Of a stretch of DNA of 64,000 nt, positions 11,059 through 22,407 are shown piece by piece. The notes beneath the pieces are model-generated. The model made no database searches and had not been told where the DNA came from. It saw only the letters and a list, made by a program, of their open reading frames with translations. The first letter of the stretch is position 1; each line of letters starts with the position of its first letter. Source of the DNA: Nematopogon swammerdamellus (taxonomy: Eukaryota > Arthropoda > Insecta > Lepidoptera > Adelidae). The stretch lies in the NCBI GenBank assembly GCA_946902875.1, contig OX336351.1, positions 372,001 through 436,000 on the forward strand. Reading direction: 5' to 3'. Both the position numbers and the translations under genes were made by a program.

Positions 11059-11329
11059 AAAACTATTTAAAATAAAAATATAAAAACCGCCTTCAAAAAT
11101 ATATGAAATAAAAACCTAAAAAAAAAAACGAACCCTAGAGTTGAAGGCGGTGCTAAAAAGGCTACACAAATCACAAAGGATATTATCATCCGCTCATGTT
11201 TTCTTTCATGCATCATTTTTGCTTGCTTTAGCACCGCCTTCAACTCTAGGGTTCGTTTTTTTTTTTAGGTTTTTATTTCATATATTTTTGAAGGCGGTTT
11301 TTATATTTTTATTTTAAATAGTTTTTTAG
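11054..11329. repeat. Long near-perfect hairpin (about 104-bp arms)
   Basis: 11054-11157 and 11227-11329 are almost exact reverse complements around a 69-nt loop. The arms contain the block GAGTTGAAGGCGGT also seen at 4147-4161. Confidence 0.85.
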
Positions 11330-11501
11330 TTTTACTTTTTTTAGGAAGTCGGTTTTATGTTTTTTAAAACTTTTTTTTTATTTCACAGTTTTTTTTAGTA
11401 ATTTTTTGCTATTAATGTACTCGGCGGAATCGCTCGGCCTTCGGCCTCGCGATTCCGCCTCGCTTTCCAATCCGATCTTGACCCAATTAAAATAGGACCA
11501 C

Positions 11502-11850
11502 GTCAGCTTCGATAGCTCAGTGGTGCAGACAGTCAACTGTCGCTATTGAATTTTAAGCAACGCTGGGTGCGGTCAGTACTTAGATGGGTGACCGCTGACC
11601 GTTGGAGGCTGACCAAGGTTCGGATTCCTCGTAAAACTGTAAGTCCCTTCCCTCGTAATCTTACTTGGTGGTAGGGTTTAACCTTCCCGGGTTGGTACCA
11701 CCGCACTGAATTAAACGTCGGTCGAAACGGCTATGTAAATAGTTTGTGTTTTCCGACCAGTTCAGTGTAGTCAGCACGATCAAAGGGGGAAGCACTGACA
11801 TGGCACTGGTGTTATGGGCTGACATCACGGACGTTGTAGGTGATGTTGCA
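11502..11850 (+). mobile_element. tRNA/5S-type composite SINE, copy 2
   Basis: Same head and body as copy 1. It retains the extra TTTTAAGCAACGC before the 5S-like block and loses part of the 3' end. Confidence 0.82.
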
Positions 11851-12045
11851 GAACTTAGTACAATGGACAGACATAAACGTGTTACGGAAGCCTACTTTTA
11901 TTATAAAATAACCGTCGGAGGACCTTGGTTGAAAATTGTAAAATTTAGTAGAACGGATAGACATGCATATGTTACGGAACCCTACATTCATTTTGCAGAA
12001 CTTAGTAGAATGGACAGACATAAACGTGTTACGGAACCCTACTTA
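11849..12045. repeat. Three imperfect tandem units
   Basis: AACTTAGTA, GGACAGACATAAACGTG and TTACGGAA repeat three times at spacings of roughly 60-85 bp. An open frame crosses them but it is a product of the repeats. Confidence 0.6.
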
Positions 12046-12360
12046 ACAGTTGCACTCCGGGAGTGCCGGCAGATCCCGTGCCACTCTAACTTAACCCTTA
12101 ACGCAATGACTTAAGGTTTCATTTTAAAAATGACGCTGACGCGATGTCGCGAGTTATACATTTTTACCCACCTAAAAAAGTGCCAAGAGCCGCTAAAGAA
12201 GTTTTCACTTCAAAAACCTCAGGGTTATCCCCTTTCAAATAAAAAAAAAAAGAATTTTCAAAATCGGCCCACAATTGACGGAGTAATCGCGTAACAAACA
12301 TCCAAAAAAAAAGAAAACATACCGTCGAATTGAGAATCTTTTAGGTCTAAAGTAAATTTC

Positions 12361-12450
12361 TCGTGAAGACAAATGCAACGAGCCCAAACACGATGGGTTT
12401 ATCATGTGTAGTTTAGGAGTTCCTATGGCCACCTTCTGTCTCCATCATCA
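12361..12450. repeat. Single unit of the 121-125-bp repeat
   Basis: Matches the array at 10205-10560 (GAGCCCAAACACGATGGG, TTTAGGAGTTCCTATGG). Confidence 0.75.
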
Positions 12451-12540
12451 AACCAGCTCGATGGTACTCGGTACAGTAGGTACTGGCCAGGTACCATAAT
12501 AAATTAAGCGCCGGTCGGAAAAGATAAAAAATTTCAAATT

Positions 12541-13160
12541 TAGAATATTCATGAAACAAGGGTCCGAATATGTATCACTAGTATATCGATTCATGTATTT
12601 CAACAGGACAGAGAAAATTTCAAAATATTAGGTATTTAATACTTTTTAGTTTTTTTTTTTTTTGTTTTTTGGAAATCGGTTTAATATTTTTTAAAACAGT
12701 TTTTATTTCATTCTTTTTAGTAATATTACATAAAAAAGAATAATCGAAATCGAATAATCGAAATCGAATAATCGAAATCGATTGAAGTGGTACAGAATTA
12801 TTCGCCATATGTGTCAGACTGCAAATTGCTGAATAAGTCCACATCACAAATGTTTTGCTGAAGGTAACCATACACCATACTAATTTATCAAACTGAAAAA
12901 ATTGCCGAAAACGACCACATCACAAGTTTTGCTGAAGGTAACCACACACCATAGTATTATGCTGATTTTTCGAAAACCACTGAACCAATTTCGATAAAAT
13001 TGAAATGGGACCACCTCGGAAGTATGACCTAACTAACAAAAAAAGAATTTTCTAAATCGGCCCTCAATTGACGGAGAAATCGTGTTACAAACATACAAAA
13101 AAATAAAAATAAAAAAAAAAATAAAAAAAAAAAAAAACATACAGACGAATTGAGAACCTC
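12541..13160. repeat. AT-rich interspersed repeat debris
   Basis: Contains a relative of the 9500-9640 repeat (TTCTTTTTAGTAATATTACA), three tandem copies of AATCGAAATCG near 12743-12785 and poly-A runs. No gene is seen. Confidence 0.5.
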
Positions 13161-13267
13161 CTCCTTTTTTGGAAGTCGGTTAAAAATGAAAACACTACCG
13201 AGAAATATTTAGTGTCAAAGAGTTTCTTTTTGAAAAAAATACATAATGGGGAAAAGGAACGGAAAAA

Positions 13268-13600
13268 AACCGGCCAAGTGCGAGTCGAACTCGCGCACCG
13301 ATGGTTCCGTATCGCCATGTCATGGTCAGCGCCACTCACGCCATATATGTATTAGTTAAAATGCTTCATACTCTTTTTTGGTAGATGGCGCGCATGCACT
13401 TTTTAGTTTCTTGTATGGGGACCCGTGAATATTTTACTTTTTCGTATTTTTATTATTTGTTGTTATATCGGCCACCATAACACATATTCTGTGAAAATTT
13501 CAACGGGCCCCGGGCAGGCAGACGGACAGACAGACAGACAGACGGCGCGGCGTAGGCTTAGTAATAGGGTCCCGTACGACGGATACGGAACCCTAAAAAG
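13268..13600. repeat. Interspersed repeat with GGTTCCGTA / TACGGAACCC ends
   Basis: Begins GGCCAAGTGCGAGTCGAACT and ends TACGGAACCCTAAAAA, with ACAGACAGACAGACAG inside. This layout is familiar from lepidopteran genomes; I do not assign a class. Confidence 0.55.
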
Positions 13601-13878
13601 CTGCATAAGAAGGTAGTGTGTTTATGTAAGTAGGTATTCTTTATTGAGCACCAATTTATTCAATTGAGGTAATTGTACCTATTGAGGTGAGCTTAATGCC
13701 GTGAGGCATTCTTTTCTAACTAATCTTTGGGACGTGGGAGAACGAAGTATGTGCAAGCGAACAAGAACATTTTGTGGCAATGTAAAGAAATGCGATAAAA
13801 TACAAGCGAATATGATACGTCATTGGCGAATACTACCTACCTACATAAATAGTTTAATATACGTTGTTACTTGTTATA

Positions 13879-14796
13879 CACGGTGTTGCAGTTGCCCCCG
13901 TAATATTTTTAACTGACTTAAGGGGGTTATTCTATATGTGGGGAAGGCCAAGCTGGCTTCTAAAAAGCTGGGCGTACTCAATAAGGTGCGACGGTACTTC
14001 ACGCCGGACCAAAAGCTGCTTCTGTATAAATCGCAGATCAGGTCCTGCTTGGAGTACTGCTCGCACCTGTGGGATGGCTCTGCCAAATACCAGCTTGCGC
14101 CTCTGGAATCAATCCAGCGTCGAGCCGTGCGACTAGTGGATGACCCCGAAGTGTCCTGCGATCTTGAACCACTGCAAAACCGTAGGGATGTCGGCTCCCT
14201 AAGTGTGTTCTATCACTTATTCCATGAGGAGTGCTCGGAGGAGCTGTTTAATGCGATCCCGGCGTCCCCTTTTCACCTTCGCACCACGCGAACTGGGCAG
14301 GGATTGCATCCCTACACGCTGGACTTACCGCGGATGCGTACCAATCGATTCTGCAGATCCTTCCTCTACAGAACCGGTAAACTCTGGAACGCTCTCCCTG
14401 CCCATATATTTCCCCCCAGGTACAGTCTCGGGGCCTTCAAGAGGGGCGTGAATGGGCACCTGTCAGGCCGGCATGGCATTCGCAACCCCCGCATACGACC
14501 GAATGTTCATGGGCGTCGTTAGACACCTTATGGGTGGCTCGTCGCCATATGTCGCGCTGTCAATAAAAAAAAATAAAAAATAATGTCAAATTAAACAACT
14601 TCTGGGCGAAAAAAAAAAATTTAAACAAAAAAAATATTTTTCCCATACAAATTTTAAATACCTAGTTATTTTCAAAATGTACGGAGAAAAAATAATTTTT
14701 TTTCTTCAAATAAAAAAGTCGTGGAATTAAAGTTGTTCTATTTCACGTACAGAGTCACCCCCTTTCGGGTTTTACGGTTGGGGTTGCAACACCGTG
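13879..14796. mobile_element. TIR element (TA target) holding a LINE fragment
   Basis: CACGGTGTTGCA at 13879 and its reverse complement ending at 14796 are each flanked by TA. The interior is mostly the LINE fragment at 13940-14575. Confidence 0.5.
13940..14575 (+). pseudogene. CR1/jockey-type LINE, C-terminal reverse transcriptase fragment
   Basis: An open frame of about 190 codons gives the C-terminal part of a non-LTR retrotransposon protein (KLASKKLGVLNKVRRYF, EYCSHLWDGSAKYQL, RRDVGSLSVFYHLFH, LWNALP, VHGRR). The 3' UTR ends in an A-rich tail. The 5' half, including the catalytic YxDD region, is missing, so the copy is dead. Confidence 0.9.
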
Positions 14797-16565
14797 TATA
14801 CATATCATCACATCAATCATCAATACTAATCAATACTTACTAATAAATAATAATAAATCTGTAAGGGATGATCATGGAGTAGGTTACTTTGTGGGTACTT
14901 CTCATCGCCAAGATTCTCATCGTCACTTTCGTGGAAATTTTTAATTTTTGCTTATTTGAACAATTTTTGTAAAAAACTTATAACGCTTGATAAGACGAAT
15001 AAATTCTTGAGTAAATCAATTTAATCGTGAGTCTAGTTTGGAAGATATAGTGTTTTGAAGTTGTATATTCCACGAAAGTGACGCGATGATCCACGAAAGT
15101 GACTCAGTAACTTTACAGCCATTACTTTCTCAACTTTTACTACCGTTTATGAGACTAAATATTCATGAAATAACAATTTAATGTTATTTTTATAATTAAA
15201 CAATCAAATACATGATATCAATAACCATAAGAGATAATTACCAGTTCGGTCCTAGGTTCTGTCATCTACGAAATAGGTTTTTAACACGGGAAACCGAAAT
15301 AATTTCGATTTCTGTGGTTTTTAATATTACTGATGTGTGATATGTATATTAAAACAACACAATATTAGTGAAAAAAATGTAATAAAACATTATTAATAAC
15401 AAATAGGAACGTTCTCTTGCTTTTGCTTTGACAGCGTTGTGAAGCTCAGGGTTGGCTTTGATTTTTTCCCTTCTCTTTTTTTCTGAATTTTTTCTTTTCT
15501 CGCCGTTCTTTGGCAGTTTGTGGCATTTTGAAGTACTGAAAAAATCATAAAAGTGTACTACCAACATCCAAAAAATCACTTTGGGTGTGCTGTAGTATAA
15601 GGCCTGCTAATTAGAAAATTGCTGGTAGCTGGGACTGGTAGGTGAGGGTCTATGGAACTATTACCAAAAATAATTGTTTGCCGGAAATGCGTAGTTTCGG
15701 AGAAAAAAAAAATTCCCATACAAAATTAATTTTTCATACAAAATAATTTTTTTTTTTAAGGCATCAAATCATTGGTTTTGAATATAAATGTATGTAAAAA
15801 CAAGGGAAGTGGTATGGGTGAATGGTATGGTGGTTTAAAAAAAAATATAACCAGGGACCGCTTGCTTGCCCGCGCTCCGAACAAAAGTATGCATTGTTTG
15901 CCCGGCCGCCGCTCCGCGCGCCGTCACTAACTGCCCGTTAAATAAACAAACAAACGAGTTGTTTGCCCGCCCCTCCGCCGCGCGGCGCGCCGCCGAGACC
16001 ACTTCAATCGAAAGCGATTAGAGCGATGATTAATGGATACACATACTTGAAGTGTTCTGAGAATTTGTTATTAGTATTCTCAAGAAGGCCGTCGTGTATT
16101 TGTTATTGTTACAAATGGAATGATTTATTCGTATTGAGCTGTTGAAACACACGGGGGGAGTGGAGGGGCACTTTTGGCTCTTGTAACATGATATTGAGAT
16201 TATTACGAAATCGAGATGAGTAACATATGGATGTTTTATGTTTTTTGGGATCGTTATTAGTTGCTTTAACAACAGATAACAACAGATTCATATTACCAGC
16301 GTGGATTTAAACGTAAACAACCTCTAAAGTGCGTACAAAATCGAGCACTTAAGTCAAAACACTCAAGTGCTTATTACAAGTGAATATGGTTTGAATTCTA
16401 TTGACGGCAGGCGGACGGTTTCTAAGAACGAAAGAACGCCTACTATGTAAGGAAGAGACAGAAAATCAAGTGAGATCGATATCTAAATGCGTTTGAGAGG
16501 TATAGACATAGTTTCATCATGATGGCTCAAGGGATAAAAATGACCCGAAGTCAATCCATGCACAC

Positions 16566-16668
16566 TTTGAGCTGGGTACAAATCATACCCGAGGGCAAAC
16601 AACTGTCATTTTTCGCTGGGTACAAATCATACCCGAGGACAAACAACTGACATTTTTGGCTAGGCTAA
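16566..16668. repeat. Two 51-bp tandem units with internal palindromes
   Basis: GCTGGGTACAAATCATACCC, then GAGGRCAAACAACTG and CATTTTT, is repeated twice. Each unit holds the mini-hairpin GGGT...ACCC. It is followed by the palindrome AGGCTAAAATTTAGCCT. Confidence 0.7.
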
Positions 16669-16694
16669 AATTTAGCCTGAAGTCACTTGAGCGG

Positions 16695-16733
16695 TTTATA
16701 GAAGATGCGTCGCGGCGACGCATCTTCTATAAA
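16695..16733. repeat. Perfect palindrome, 19-bp arms
   Basis: TTTATAGAAGATGCGTCGC and its reverse complement around one central G, followed by CCCTAACCTAA. A second version of the whole module is at 40110-40161. Confidence 0.85.
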
Positions 16734-17269
16734 TTAACCCTAACCTAATGGTGAACCTAATGGGGAACCTAATGGTAATTCCTATTCAAAATAAATGTTT
16801 TGGCGCATTAAAAAAAAATATTAAAAATCTAAAATTAATTTAGTATGAAAAATATTTTTTTCAACATTTTTTTTCTCCAAAACTACGCATTTCCGGCAAA
16901 AAAATATTTTTGGTAATAGTTCCTTAGACCCTCACCTACCAGCCGCAGTTACCAGCAATTTTCTAATTAGTAGGCCTTAAATACTACAGCGCACCCATCA
17001 CTTTCGTGGCATAAAATCACCTTCGTGGACAAAACGCCACGAAGGTAATGCCACGAAGGTGACGAAAATATCCCCTTTTTATAAATTCCAGCAAAGTTTA
17101 GATGTAATGTTTTAAATCAAATACTACATAAATATCTCTAACATTTTGGGCTTTCGATGCTAGCGTTGATTTCAATTGCTAAAATACAATGCACAAAAAT
17201 GTTGTCCACGCAAGTGATCCGTACACATATGAATAAATGAAAACTTACTGTTCCGGATCGACTACTCAG

Positions 17270-18000
17270 GGCAGTGGACTGTAGGTGGTTGGTGATGCTT
17301 CGCCCGTCACCGCAGAGCGGTTATAGCGGGCGCGGAGACCGTGATGTTCTTTCTCTTTCTTTCGCGGCGAATTGGGCGACCGTCTCGCTCTCGCACAACC
17401 GACGCGTGGCGTGCGGCGCGGAGATATCACTCGCGTGGCTCGCGGGTGGTGCGATGGGTCGACCGTTTTGTCCTCAACCGTCACGCCGCGTGGCGTAGGG
17501 AGGTAATCCTCAACCGTAACGCCACGGGGCGTAGGGAGGGTGTCGTAGCGAAGCGTTAGCAGAGAAAAGTCGTACGTGGTTTGAGCGTAACCACGCACTG
17601 AGTTGCACCCGGGACGTACGTGGGTGGAGCACTCGCCGAGAGAAGAGAACCGTCCGATCGAGCCGAGGCAGTCGTTCCGTACTGAAGTGGCTCTTCTTGA
17701 CTGTAGTGCGTTCCTCGGTCGATCGGTGCGTCGAGCTCAGGCTACGAGACGTCTTCTCTTGGTGGCGGTTCGGCGAATACTGAATGAACGGTCCGAAACG
17801 TGCTATGTTTGTATACGCGCGGGCGCGCCGAGCCCCGCGGATGTTGCGATCTCATCTCGACAGAGCTCGCAGCCTCCGCTGGACCAATCACAGCGCTCTG
17901 CGCCCGCGCCGCACGCCTCGGCCCGGTTCATTTTACTAACTAATTTGGCGAGTGCACACCTCCCGCTCATCCCGAATGAAACCCAGTACGCGACAACATA
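17270..18000. other. CpG-rich insert inside element A
   Basis: This block is much richer in G+C than its surroundings and includes a 36-bp tandem pair (CCTCAACCGT at 17472 and 17508). Short open frames occur in several frames and resemble nothing I know. It could be a captured promoter or exon, or part of another element. It is followed by an AT-rich CTATCTTA-like tract (18000-18240). Confidence 0.4.
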
Positions 18001-18911
18001 TTTATTTTTCATAAACTTATTTTATCTTACATATCTTAAACTACGCCTATCTATCTTATTCTAACTTATATATCTCAATCCTACTTATCTATCTTATCTA
18101 AACTCCTACATATCTTAGCTAGCTTAATCTACAGTTTTGTATATATTTATTATTTAACTTTATTTAACATTATTTAACTTATTTATTATATTTACATTTT
18201 ATATTTAATTTCACCTAACTAAAACTTAAAAAACCTAATCTAAAACTACGTCGGCCGCTCGCCTGGGCCCTACGCTACTGGCTCGGTGGAACGACGTGCG
18301 CGTCGTGTCGTCTGCCCGTCGCTGCCGCTCGGGCTGGCCGTCGTCCTCAACACTTACCAATATTATTTTTTCGCGGAAGGATAGCCGCACGTCTCACCTC
18401 TGCGATGCCGGAACACGACTGACGTTCGACCGAATCGAGCTCTGTGATTGGTTACTGCAGTTGTGTTCAACAGCAAGCCTGTAATACTACGCAAATCTAA
18501 AGTATCTAAAATCGTGTGACCGACGCATATTGTGTTTTCAATTCAAAATAATGACAAAATCATTTATTTTAGAGTATTGTGTGTAAAGTGTATTTATTTA
18601 CGATGAGTTTAGTATATTTAACATTCAAATACACTGAAATTTGGTGAAGCAGTAACCAAATGTTTTACTGCAGCGGGAAGTGTGACATGATGAGAATGCG
18701 AAAAATGACCCGGTTTTTGACCGTTCGTGTTAATTTTTGGTATGTATTTTTGCTTCTATTACGAAAAGATTTATTTATTTTGTAGCTTAAAAGATGTTTT
18801 ATCCTCCAAGTCTCAAGTTCTGTTTCAAACTTTTACCGTTTAGGAAATATAACTGTGTGACCATCAAATTTGAGCTTCGATGAGAAGTACCCTTGTACTG
18901 CGTTTGTAGAC

Positions 18912-19603
18912 TCTATCTATTGTATAATACGAGTACTAAAACAAAATTTACGATTTTTATAAATCTTTTCTGTATGTATGTATGTATGTTCCTCCATAAC
19001 TCTTAAACCGATCATCCGAATTCGATGAAACTTAGTACAAGCACATTTGATTATACAGGACACAGGATAGGCTAAATAAAATTCAGTTCCGGTTACGCTA
19101 ATATATGGCTCTCAACCGAATTGTTCCGCCCGCCGAAATAAGGGTACGGTAGCGGGCTTACTTACTCGGGCCAGAGGCGGCGCAAGGCTTGGGCGGCGTG
19201 GGCGCCCGCCCACGGCCTCGCGGCCCGATGGGCCTCGCGCCTCGAAAGTTCATGCAGCTTTGATTCATGAAAAATATTCAGCTAGATCTATGAAAAGAGA
19301 TCCCGAGTAAACATGTTTAGACTTAATCAGAGGCACACTAAAGCTTACTATAAAGCCTCAAATACAAAATGGGAATGCCCGACAGACGGAAGCAGTGAAG
19401 GCTGTATTATTGCAATTTGATTATGTTTACTTTTATCGACGAAAGGTATGCTGACAAAAATGTTTGATTTGATCAGTATACCGGAAATCCATTTCAACAG
19501 TGAAAATCCATAAAATCCATGCCACCAGAGAGGTCCTCGCAAAATATATCTTGCCCACATCAAATTTAGGTCTTGCCCCGCCACGGACTCGGGCAAAAGC
19601 TAG
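18912..19603 (+). mobile_element. Helitron-type element, Lep1-like ends
   Basis: The 3' end shows a hairpin (TTGCCC...GGGCAA, 19573-19596) followed by CTAG and then T, as in Helitrons. The 5' part (TCTATCTATTGTATAATA, then TAACTCTTAAACCGATCATC) resembles Lep1-type non-autonomous Helitrons of Lepidoptera. The exact 5' end is uncertain. No Rep/helicase is present. Confidence 0.6.
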
Positions 19604-19995
19604 TACAATATAAATTAATGTATTTCCTTCAGTATAGGATAGGAAGAGTTTCTTAAATTTTTTTTAACTAGTCGCAGGTACACCTCGTGTGGAAGACAGA
19701 CCGGGCGGGCGGTGGACAGACAGAGCAGAGTTAGATTTGAATTTGGAAACAATTAAACTCGTGTTGAATGAGCCGCAAAAATAATATGTTTACTTCTCGC
19801 ATAGCGATAACGCTGGGTGGTACCGAGATAAAACATGCGGTGATTCTGATCGATGCAGCGCAGTGACATTCATTCGCGCCACGTATGTAGGTGCGTCATG
19901 CATGATTGCTGATAATAAATAATGTTGGAAAGTGCTACCGTGATCCTGATCACTGTATTGTGCCGGAGCGGCAAATGTACAAAGCGACGACAAGC
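19604..19995. other. No recognisable feature
   Basis: Mixed-composition sequence between the Helitron and the Transib element. I see no gene or repeat. Confidence 0.4.
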
Positions 19996-20000
19996 CGGCG

Positions 20001-21498
20001 CACTATGGATCGAGAAACGGCCTCCATAGTATCAGGAGATTTTTTTCGCAAACTTGATTTTTTTTGAAAAACTGTTTTTGTTATATTTAGGGTTACATAA
20101 GATAATACCAAATATATAGTTGTAGTGATATCAGTCAAGTAGATATTTTATTAAAAATACTTGAAGTTTTCAGTTGTATGGGACGGAGAATGTTTAGTCG
20201 ATTTTTTCAAAAGTCTTTCGAGGTGTCGCAGATCTTTTAATAAATCATGAAGTAGATCACGAGTGTAATAAGACCACATAAAAACTGTAACCCAATTCGA
20301 CCCGGTATAGAAAATATCTAAGTCCGAATTTATAAATTTTCGTCTATTTTCTTTATACATTATTTATGGTTTAACTTTACAATTAATTACATTTTCTTAT
20401 GTTTTGTGATTGCCAAGTGTGTAAGTTATACTAATTGGTACATTATGTAACAACTATACCTACCACTGTGGTCGAAAATACCCTCCAATATTTGTAGCGT
20501 TTTAAATGTTTATTCGTTATTCATAATTGATTTGAGGACATATTAAATAAACAAATATGTGAAGACGCGTAGCTTGACAGTACGTATGTATGTTAGGTTC
20601 AAATATATAAAGTATATATATATATTTTTTATATTTTAAAATTTGCAATGTATGGGACGGAGAACATTATATTTATTTTGCCGGACTACAAATATGTGTC
20701 AAACTCTTATTAGCAAGGTTGTGTAGCACAACATAAAAATAAACACACTCAGTAAAAAAAATGTTAGAAAGGTGCAGCCTTCCAAGTATCAACAGGTCAA
20801 AGTATAGCATTTTTTACCTTTTTTCTTTAACAGTAAATTTTGGTTACATTATAATTGTACAATTATTAAGCAGGTATGCAAATATGTGAGGCATATAATT
20901 CTATATCAGATATGTACACACCATTCCGATTAACAGTGCAAAAAATAGCAATATTTTTATTTAATAAAACTGAAAACATTATAGTACATTATTCGAAACT
21001 GTTAAGAACTAACAAAGTCTTAACAGTAACGTGATGTTGAACGTGACGGAAAAGAGGCTGTACAAAAAAAAATCGTGAACAGTTGCACTTTCTCAAGATG
21101 TTAAAAAAATTTCTATTCAAAATTATTTACCAAAATTAATTTTATAAAAAAATTGTTTTATATCAAATTTGAGCGGGTATAGAAAATATTTAAGTCCGAA
21201 TTTGTAGATTTTTGTTTTCTTTCCTTTAAATATAATTTACAGTTTTAGAATAGAACATAAATACAAGGCTTTGCAGCTCATTCATTATGACGACGCATTA
21301 GATACTAATTACCATTCGGTAAGACGAAAACATTCCCACATCCCTGTTTGTGAAACCCCACTATATTGGTAAAAACCGGTTTAGTACATCAGGTGGTGTC
21401 CTTTGGTCGCGAATTTCAGTTCAACGCGCGTAAGGGACGGATTTCTCCTTTCGAAACGAGTTATCGCTGTTTTCAAATACTTTCCTTCCTGCATTATT
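20001..21498. repeat. Transib left inverted arm
   Basis: Reverse complement of 22330-23903 with few differences. A 69-codon open frame (20151-20360, minus) has an identical twin at 23544-23753 and reflects arm identity, not a gene. Confidence 0.9.
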
Positions 21499-21499
21499 A

Positions 21500-22407
21500 C
21501 TTGAAAACTAGGTACATTTTCGGTTCGACCTCTAACATTTTACAAAATAAAAGAGTTTAAATCAAATCTGAAACTTTTTGTTTTCTTAAAAAACGAGCAA
21601 GGCCTCTCCGACCCAAACATACTATTTGACAAGTTTTCCGTTCATATATCTGATGAAAACCGTGATCAATTCAAGTGTTTTTGTAAAACCTACTTGTCTA
21701 ATATGTATAAAAAATGGAAAAGTACAAATTATTCGTTCAGTTTCTTCAAATGCAAATTTGAAACATGGTTGACGTCAGACATAAAGTGGCCCGAATATGT
21801 TCAAAACATACCTCAAGAACCAAGAAATGAGGAAGCAGAACCATTCGCGCCGCAATCACCAGCGAAACAGCATTCAGAAGCTTCAACATCTCCTAAACCA
21901 GAGTTCAGTCCTCGAAAACAATTCCACGAACTTAACTACCAGCCAAAAAGGCGCAGAACCGCACATCTGTGTACGGAAAATGACTTCGACGAGCTCGCAT
22001 TCGCTGCGGTGAGTAAAGGTATTAATACGGAAAGACATGATGTTGCTGAGGTGCTTAAGTTTCTTCTGGAAAATTCAGATGAGGTTGGTAGAATAAAGGA
22101 ATACATTCAAGTTAAAAAAAAACACAATACTCGCCGGAGAAAGCCCTCAGCCTCTTCAGTTCCCAGCAACTCTCCAAATCGCAATACTGCGAACTACGGG
22201 CAACGGCAATTGAAGCAGGAGTTGAACTGTATCCCTTATACTATCAGCTCCAAAAAAAGGGTCGAGTGTTACCGTCCGAAAGAAAGTGTCAAGGTCACGG
22301 AAGTGGAAGCACGTGTTTTTGCAGCATACAATAATGCAGGAAGGAAAGTATTTGAAAACAGCGATAACTCGTGTCGAAAGGAGAGATCCGTCACTTACGC
22401 GCGTTGA
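21500..22407 (+). pseudogene. Transib transposase, N-terminal fragment
   Basis: The frame is open from about 21503 to the stop at 22405-22407; the first ATG in frame is at 21703. Recognisable features are an N-terminal segment DQFKCFCKTYLSNMYKKW, a Pro/Ser/Glu-rich linker, and a region with PKRRRTAHL, ELAFAAVSKG and KVTEVEARV. I recognise these as the conserved N-terminal part of insect Transib proteins. The RAG1-like catalytic core (DDE) is absent, because the frame ends where the right arm takes over. The last ~26 codons lie inside the right inverted arm, so an antisense copy exists in the left arm. Confidence 0.7.

Larger units (their letters stand above)
15583..16996. mobile_element. Element F: TIR transposon with 8-bp TSD, nested in A
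   Basis: Inverted repeats of about 150 bp begin GGGTGYGCTGTAGTA and share TAGAAAATTGCTGGTA, GGTGAGGGTCTA and GCCGGAAATGCGTAGTTT. Both sides carry ATCACTTT (15575-15582, 16997-17004), which is part of element A's own repeated motif. There is no transposase. An 8-bp duplication fits hAT, P or Merlin-type elements. A diverged end of this family lies near 33800-33890. Confidence 0.8.
14893..18892. mobile_element. Element A: GGGTNNTTCT-end DNA transposon
   Basis: GGGTACTTCTCATCG at 14893 and its exact reverse complement ending at 18892 are flanked by the 4-bp duplication TTGT (14889-14892, 18893-18896). The ends carry dispersed copies of CCACGAAAGTGAC or its reverse (about 14921, 15071, 15091, 16997, 17016, 17036, 17050). 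A related AAGTGTGACATGATGAGAAT lies near 18677. No transposase is visible. Element F is nested inside. The 15-bp match plus TSD over 4 kb is unlikely by chance, but a second genomic copy would be decisive. Confidence 0.6.

Noticed and set aside
17603..18064. 153-codon open frame as a host gene
   Set aside because: No domain, no splice context and strong base-composition bias; it lies within element A.
20151..20360. 69-codon open frame and its twin at 23544-23753 as conserved genes
   Set aside because: Their identity follows from the Transib inverted arms.
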